From: Sclerotinia nivalis
Taxonomy: Eukaryota; Ascomycota; Leotiomycetes; Helotiales; Sclerotiniaceae
Assembly: GCA_029531795.1 (NCBI GenBank)
Contig: JAPEIS010000008.1
Location: 1,426,001 to 1,490,000, forward strand
Direction: 5' to 3'
DNA length: 64,000 bases
Below are positions 58,219 through 64,000 of the stretch, piece after piece. How positions within the stretch are numbered: position 1 is the stretch's first letter; each line of letters opens with the position of its first letter. The notes beneath the pieces are model-generated. The model was not told the DNA's origin and did not search any database. It saw only the letters and a list, made by a program, of their open reading frames with translations. The translations under genes and the position numbers were made by a program.

Positions 58219-58344
58219 TCACTCACTTTATCTATTGTTTTGAAAACCTTTCTAATACATTAATTTTCCTTTGCTATATAGTCATTCACTTTACCTATTG
58301 TTTTGAAAACCTTTCTAATATATTAATTTTCCTTTGCCATATAG
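58219..58344. repeat. 63-bp tandem duplication in E 3' region
   Basis: Two copies (58219-58281, 58282-58344), over 90 percent identical, starting TCA-TTCACTTTA and ending ATATAG. It lies directly after pol. Confidence 0.85.
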
Positions 58345-58748
58345 CGTTCACGCTTTCTCCGCTCCCTTACCTCTATCTTCAACAGGCCATCCTCCTCAAT
58401 ATTATCAGAATTTTCATCAGTATCTAACTCAGCCGATTGATGAAACATATATCTGATACACTCTTCAACGATAGGATTACAATGTATAACCTGTAATATC
58501 CGCGTACCAGAAAGAGAGCTGTCTATAATTCGAAGTCTTGATCCGATAGATTCGTTAACGATTAGTTATCGATCAATAAAGATTCATTATATTCATTATT
58601 TGGAAACAAGAGCTCTTTCATATGAATCGTGCTCACCTGGGATATTACTCACAGTATTAGGACTAGAAAAATTTAACAAATTTTTATCCCCAATTGCTTT
58701 TTTGTTTATTATTGGTATACTTGATTTTGTTAAGGAAATAGATACTTC

Positions 58749-59216
58749 TTAATGTTTCATCAATGGCACCACACTTAGTTTCGGAATAGTATTCAATGTA
58801 TCAAAGCTTTTTGAAGGCGAAGAAGATATATTGATTACAACAGAAGTTTTAGTTTTCTCCTTCTTAGACTTTTTAGGAGCTGAGGGTTTTCCGCCGCCAA
58901 TCGGTTCAATATCCTCATCATCATTGTCGAAAGGTTCAATAGGTTCCGATATCTTTCTCTTTGCGAAAATCAATTTGCGAATTTCTCCAATCTTCTTTGT
59001 TTTAAAAATAGAAGATGAAATTGTCCATTTCTTCTTCATTATACAATCGCCAGTATTCCGTATACCTTTTGTTTTGCTTTTGGCACTTTTGCAATTTGCT
59101 CGTTTTGCCGGAGTACGAAAGGATTTCGACGATTTGGATCGAGCAGGGATAGCATCAAAATTATCCTCCTCATTAGAGGTATCTTCCAATTTGGTTTCAT
59201 TTGCCAATTTATCCAT
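58749..59216 (-). pseudogene. Antisense ORF 2 in E: basic/acidic, Ser/Lys-rich protein
   Basis: 155 codons on the strand opposite to gag-pol, between pol and the 3' LTR, starting M-D-K-L-A-N-E-T-K-L-E-D. It has alternating Lys/Ser-rich stretches (S-K-S-F-R-T-P-A-K-R-A) resembling nuclear localisation signals, and an acidic D-N-D-D-E-D-I-E-P block. No stop codon and no obvious RIP damage, unlike the pol genes. It begins about 25 bp after the end of antisense ORF 1, so they may be exons of one gene or two cistrons. I do not recognise a family. Confidence 0.55.
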
Positions 59217-59242
59217 AGAATTTTGTTCTAGCTAGTGGAAAA

Positions 59243-59820
59243 TTAGTCAAAAGCATTTATAAACATTATGGGTATACCAATGAAATATCGAAACAAGTCT
59301 ATATCAATCTCAAGCAACTTCACCCCTTTCTCTATCTGTATATTCAACGTTAATATAACCTCTTTCGTATCCCGAGATTCTTGCTTTAAACTATACTTCT
59401 TTTGTTTGCGAAGAAAAGTTTCCACTTTTCGAGTAAAATTAAGCTGACGATTATTTAAACTTCTTCGAATTGCTGTTTCTTCTGGAGAATCTGCTGAAAT
59501 CGCTTCCCATTCGCGACATAACTGCAACATTCGATTTATAGCAGAATGAAATACTTCTGGTGGTGTATCATAAGTTTTCTTCTTTCGGATGTATTCGGTA
59601 TATGATAAATCGACTCCTTTGGGAAAGAAACATTCTTCACTGATTACTTCCCCATCTAGTAGAACTTTTCTACTATCGTAATTGGCTATACGCTTAGTGC
59701 AGCAAAGACAAATTGATTGTATAAATTGTAAAGGTAAGCGAACAGATCGCGTTGCTAATTTGGGGACTTGATGAGATATATTGAAGGTATTCAGGAATTT
59801 GATAGTATTATTGCAATATC
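59243..59820 (-). pseudogene. Antisense ORF 1 in E: Cys-rich protein
   Basis: The minus-strand frame is open from about 59808 to 59243 (190 codons). It has C-N-N-T-I-K-F-L-N-T-F near its start, S-I-C-L-C-C-T-K-R (about 59700-59720), and a basic helical tail (R-K-V-E-T-F-L-R-K-Q-K-K). With the TGA at about 59811 and a further upstream Cys there may be a CX2C...CX2C zinc site. Any ATG upstream of 59526 is not obvious. The codon use is less AT-driven than in pol. Function unknown. Confidence 0.5.
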
Positions 59821-60058
59821 AACAAAAGAATTGTAGGAAATTGAAATGAAGAATTGAAAAGTTTATAATACTCTAATAAAACAGACTATACATTGTTATT
59901 GTTTATATTTTGTTTATATTTATTTATTATACAAAAGATCAAACGCTACATTCATATTGTTACCCAATGGTATCTCGCATCTGGCAAATGATTTAAGAAC
60001 AGCAAACGATTTTAGAATCAATAAGCTTCTCAGGAACGAAGCCTTGAAAGAAAGGCTC

Positions 60059-60343
60059 TGTTACAATCACACAACAGTTTCGTCAAAACAAGAAACCTAA
60101 ACGGAAGCATTCTCATTTCGAATCATCAACATAGAAACGTTATCGATCAGTTTGGAATATTTAGTAAACAAGCTTCTTTGTATTGCTTATGAAAGGACAG
60201 GAATGATGGCGAACTATAGGCGTTCTGATATCTCTTTATTGATTGAACTTAAAAGTAATAGTTTATTCATGATTAGAAAGGGTAATGAAAAGTTTGGCTA
60301 TGGTTTTACGACTAATTGATTCTTTGCCTATGTGATCTTAACA
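60059..60343 (+). repeat. 3' LTR of E
   Basis: 285 bp, TGTTACAATCAC to GTGATCTTAACA. Preceded by the purine-rich tract at 60044-60056, the probable polypurine primer. Confidence 0.94.
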
Positions 60344-61208
60344 ATTATCATTGTTTGAGAATAAAGTAGCGTTTGATAATTCAAGTGTCAACGATAAAGA
60401 TGATTTCTGGTGTAATATTTATATTCGATTGTAGACGATTTTTGATTTATTAAATCGAGGTCCTTTTTGAGAGTATACGAAATGAGGTTTTTTGTAAGGA
60501 TTGGTTGGCGGATATTGTATATTTTTCGTTATTGGTTTATTTCGATTATTTGGTAAGTTTTTAAGTTTTCTTGATCCTTAAAAGATATATAAACTTTTAT
60601 TAAATGATTTGATATATAATAATAAAAATGAATGCAAATTGTTGAAATAATATAAATAATTCGAATTGTTTTTGGTATTGATTGTATATATTTTTTTTTT
60701 GTAAGTATATTAGAGTTATTAAAAGAAAGAGTATCCTTTTCATCTTCATTTTCGGAATTAGAATTATTGTTGAAGTTCTCATCGAAATTTTGATCTTTTA
60801 TATTATTCTTATTATCATATTGATAGTATTATCAATCAACTTGAAATTCATTATTAAGTATACCTTCAAATTCAAATCAATCTTGAAAAAATTAAAATAT
60901 AAATAATTAATAAGTATTATATACCTCTGTTAATTATCTCTCCTTTGCGAATTATATTCTACTAAATCTGATTTATGTTTCTATATATCAATGGCTTTTA
61001 TAAAGATAAAAAATTTTGTTTATGAATATACTTACGATTATCCTTTTTTGCCTTTTTTTTGATAGAACTTATATTGTCAAAAAAAAAATATTTAAATTGA
61101 AAAACTAAAATGGTATTGTTTATTTCGAATTTTGTTTATTAAAATTAAAATTGAAGAATAAATTGTAGAATAAGGTTACTATGAGTTTGGGGATAAATGG
61201 TCGGGTAC
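60344..61208. other. AT-rich flank with decayed Asn-rich minus-strand frame
   Basis: 60350-60560 holds the right half of the coding tract interrupted by E (R-K-L-K-N-L-P-N-N-R-N-K-P, K-P-H-F-V-Y-S-Q-K-G-P). 60690-60800 on the minus strand reads N-F-D-E-N-F-N-N-N-S-N-S-E-N-E-D, an Asn/Asp-rich simple sequence. 60900-61208 is AT-rich with no call. Confidence 0.35.
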
Positions 61209-61371
61209 TGTTACGGGTTCATCTCCCTTCACCTGCACGTGATCATGTGTGCCTTAGGCACACATGCATACACTCACTTCTATATAGTCAGGTCACTTCC
61301 TTGATCTTCTTCTCCTCCTTGTAGTATAACAATAGATCAAACCTATATATACCTTTTCCCTCACTGTGATA
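61209..61371 (+). repeat. 5' LTR of A4
   Basis: 163 bp, TGTTAC to GTGATA, with the CATGTGTGCC/GGCACACATG palindrome at about 61245-61267, CTATATAG at 61280-61287 and the priming complement GTAGTATAA at 61321-61329. Confidence 0.94.
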
Positions 61372-61373
61372 AT

Positions 61374-61382
61374 TTGTACTAC
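61374..61382 (+). other. Putative self-priming binding site of A4
   Basis: TTGTACTAC, 2 bp inside the LTR, complementary to 61321-61329 except for one C-to-T transition in the LTR. Confidence 0.5.
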
Positions 61383-61651
61383 CCTTTCAAAGGCTTCATC
61401 ACTTTACGAAATGATCTAGCCTTGCTAAATCATCTGTAGGCTTTTGTATCTGTTTTCGATTACTTTCGTACCATCGTAACTCACCTGCTTTTGTGCGATC
61501 GTATTTCTTATCTGCTTTTATACAGTTTCTGATCCCTAATTGTTTTTATACGATTATATTTATTTACAAACTTCTGTATTTATTTTTGATTGTTTTTGTA
61601 TAATCGCAAATTCCCTATCGATTACTTTGTACAATTGTAATTCTTTTTACA

Positions 61652-62962
61652 ATAGCTTCCAGTTCTACATCCGCTGATAATACAACTCTTATTTCTATCG
61701 AAAGAATTCGTACCGAAATCCAACAAATCTTCGGCCAATGATCTATTATTACACAAATCCTAACAGAATTGGATACTCCAATAACACCAAACCTTGCTAC
61801 CGATCCTAACAAACAAACTGTTTACCTAAATCATATTTTCTTTATTATCGAAAATCGCTTTACTATTCAAGCTATCCATATCGTCATTTAAACAAATAAG
61901 ATCAAGGAATTCAAAACAGAAAACATCGAGCTTCTTCGCACTCTAATCGACAAGCAAGCTCAACTAGATACCGATGATGCTACCACTAATTAGAAATCGA
62001 TTACTCCCTACCAAACTCAGAAAGACCCATCTATTTTTAAAAACGAAAAATCTAATATTCTCGCCTGACAAAAGGATTATCAATCCTGAAAATTGGATTT
62101 GCAATTCTGTTGAATAATCGATTTACAACTTTTTGCTTTCGAACAAAAGAAGATTAGCTATACTATTAATCTTCTCGATAATCAAGTGTAACAAAAGCAT
62201 ATTACGGATATCATCAGATTCATTAATAATCCCATTTACTTCGATTCTGCTGTTTCGTTTTTGGCCAAATTAAACAAATTATATATCTCTATGGATATCG
62301 AAAGGAAAACCTCGCTCAAATTCAACAAACTTTTTATAAATCCAAAGGAATCCTTTTCGGTTTTCTTCTTTACATTGTTTTATCTTGCTAACTCTTACCA
62401 CAAATCTAATCACGAAATTGTTAACACAATAAAACAAAAGATTATAACCCCTTTTCGAACTTTAATTATTGATGATTCGAACCTCTATACAACCAACGAT
62501 ATTGATAATTAGCAAAAGAAATTCTCTACTTGAAATCAGAATCTTCATAACACTAAATATTATAACAAAAATTCTAGTAAAGTATTTGTTATTAACGATG
62601 ACCCTATAGATCTCGATATAATGAAACAAAAAGAACAACAAAAAAAAGATCCACAAAATAAGAAAAAGAAATTTAATCCTATAGTTTCTTGTAATTGTTG
62701 TAGTAGAATCAATTATCTTTAGATTGATTATCATGCTATTTATAATATCAATAGTAATCTTTTTTCTAGCAAACAAACTTCCATTAATACCTTTTCCAAT
62801 TGCAATACTATTGCCTCAACTAATCCGGCCTTCGATCAACACATTGTTATTCTAGCTTTTCGAAATGCTAATAGGTTTAATAATAATTACAATGGATTTC
62901 GAAAAGGATATATTAGTAATTGGGTACAAAGTCAACAATATTTGAATCAGGTATAATGGTAA
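61652..62962 (+). pseudogene. Gag of A4
   Basis: Starts at 61652, where ATG has become ATA (ATA-GCT-TCC). The frame runs 436 codons without indel to TAA at 62960-62962, with about a dozen stops at Gln and Trp sites. The zinc knuckle begins at 62690 (C-N-C-C-S-R-I-N-Y) and has lost the His and the last Cys. The pol-frame ATG overlaps the Gag stop in ATGGTAA (62956-62962). Confidence 0.88.
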
Positions 62963-63093
62963 GGTTATATCGAACTAAAGGAGATTGTTTTTATATTCAA
63001 TTCAATCAAGGAAAATCCCGAATAGAGAAAAGATTAATCTTTACGAAAAATCGCTTGTAAAGGAATACTAAGGGCAAGAAGGTAAATCGAAGA

Positions 63094-63540
63094 ATGAATA
63101 AAGATAAATCATTGCAATTCAATTCTATAAATAGCAAATCTCTATTTATTAAAATCATTATATTCTTTATATATGAAAATCCCTTTACTATTACAAATCT
63201 TATTGATAATGGATATTCTGAAGAAACCTTTGTTGATCGTTCTTTTGCTTTCAAATACAATATTGAAATACAACTTTTATTTTACCCTTGCGAACTCCAA
63301 TTTGTTGATAGAAAGATCGCTAACAGAATTACAGAATATTTTGTAATGGAAATTGTTATAAGGGATCACTATAAGTATTAATCCTTTTACATTATCTAGC
63401 TTTCATCAAAGACGCTGTTAATCTTTGGTTTATTATAATTACAATACTACAATCCTATTATCAATTGAACAAAGATGAATTTAATATTCTCTTCAAATTA
63501 TTACGTTTCCAATTGCTTAATGCATCATAATTCAGAATCA
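63094..63540 (+). pseudogene. Protease of A4
   Basis: Begins M-N-K-D-K-S-L-Q-F at 63094, 1442 nt from the gag start, in -1 frame relative to gag. The active-site block N-L-I-D-N-G-Y-S is followed by F-V-D-R-S-F-A-F-K-Y-N. Open for 95 codons to 63381, then stops before the L-I-F-G-L block near 63420. Confidence 0.82.
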
Positions 63541-64000
63541 GTTATTGCACCAACGATTCTATTTTCGATCAAGGAATAAAAGGATCTAGCAAAAGTTATT
63601 TTACAATAGATTATTGATATTATCGAATCTTTAAATAAATTCCTTACCAATCCTGATATAAAAGCTAAATACACAATTTATAAATACCGTTCTCCATATA
63701 TCAAGGATTATCCAAAGAACGATATCGATTGTTCATCTATTCAAACGCTTTCTACTTTTAAAATAATTTCTTATAAAAAACCTTCTATTGAAGAAATACC
63801 AGATGAAGATTACATATCACAATCTGACGATTCTTCTATTAACCTCGAATTTCAACAGGGTCTAATACTTAATATAAATCATTATCAAACAAAGCACTAC
63901 AGAGAACTAAATAATCAAACACAAATGATTTCTAATTATTCGCATTCAAAATCGATCTTAAAGATTACAGATCAATATCAACCTATTCACAATCCAAAAA
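63541..64000 (+). pseudogene. Pol linker of A4, cut by window end
   Basis: Decayed linker matching 1490-2052 of A1 and 8400-8800 of A2. It has a single copy of the K-D-Y-P-K-N block that is doubled in A1. Confidence 0.6.

Larger units (their letters stand above)
52679..60343 (+). mobile_element. Full-length Ty3/gypsy chromovirus of family E
   Basis: 7665 bp plus-strand element with 285 bp LTRs, flanked by ATTATC (52673-52678 and 60344-60349). The order is gag, protease, RT, RNase H, integrase, chromodomain, then a 1.9 kb 3' region with antisense ORFs. The pol frame is kept over 3.8 kb; the only frame change is the 218 bp added by solo LTR F and its duplication. It is less decayed than A and B, but a dozen or more stops make it inactive. 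Confidence 0.95.
61209..64000 (+). mobile_element. Ty3/gypsy chromovirus copy A4, 5' part
   Basis: Plus-strand copy of family A beginning with a 163 bp LTR preceded by GGTAC (61204-61208, presumptive target duplication). gag and protease are present; the copy leaves the window in the pol linker at a point matching about 2052 of A1. Confidence 0.94.

Noticed and set aside
60682..60906. 74-codon Ile/Phe-rich plus-strand frame resembling a membrane protein
   Set aside because: Low-complexity AT-rich sequence; the opposite strand reads an Asn/Asp-rich simple sequence, so neither is convincing.

Overview
The window looks like a gene-desert block of a filamentous ascomycete (Pezizomycotina) genome. 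It is very AT-rich and is built almost entirely of nested, mutated transposable elements. The differences between copies are overwhelmingly C-to-T and G-to-A transitions, stop codons sit where CAA, CGA, CAG or TGG are expected, and long frames survive with few indels. That is the signature of repeat-induced point mutation (RIP). I find no intact host gene, tRNA, rRNA or CRISPR. The species cannot be named from this sequence.

Layout. 1-4357 and 11108-12792 are one plus-strand Ty3/gypsy chromovirus (copy A1), cut by a full-length minus-strand copy of the same family (A2, 4358-11107, TSD AAATC). 12793-14197 is unassigned and holds a promoter-like tract and a GC-richer ORF remnant. 14198-39441 is a composite: two head-to-head Ty1/copia remnants (C1 minus, C2 plus) bounded by about 1 kb inverted repeats (D-a, D-b). 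C2 is split by chromovirus A3 (21342-28091, TSD ACTCT), a 285 bp solo LTR (28947-29231, TSD GATTC) and a second chromovirus family, B (31531-38389, TSD ATACC). 39600-41460 is a decayed Helitron helicase, followed by a gag-like remnant (41720-42660). 42950-49403 holds a copia fragment, repeats D-c and D-d in inverted orientation, and a divergent minus-strand gypsy remnant (G) between them. 49404-52678 has two 9-bp minisatellites, a tandem duplication and a purine-rich tract. 52679-60343 is a complete, less decayed gypsy element (E) with 285 bp LTRs. It carries an antisense ORF pair near its 3' LTR and a GC-rich 213 bp solo LTR (F, TSD ACTGT) in its RNase H region. 61209-64000 is the 5' part of another chromovirus copy (A4).

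The chromoviruses share one plan: LTR, gag with a CCHC knuckle, protease, RT, RNase H, integrase, chromodomain, LTR. Comparing copies shows three things. Gag and pol lie in a -1 relation and overlap in ATGGTAA. The LTRs have a TATA box about 40 bp before a presumed transcript start. That start segment is complementary to a 9-nt site 2 nt inside the 5' LTR, and both members of the pair change together between families A and B. The last point suggests Tf1-like self-priming. Insertion order inferred from nesting: copia/D oldest, then A3, B and the E-type solo LTR inside it; A2 after A1; F after E.
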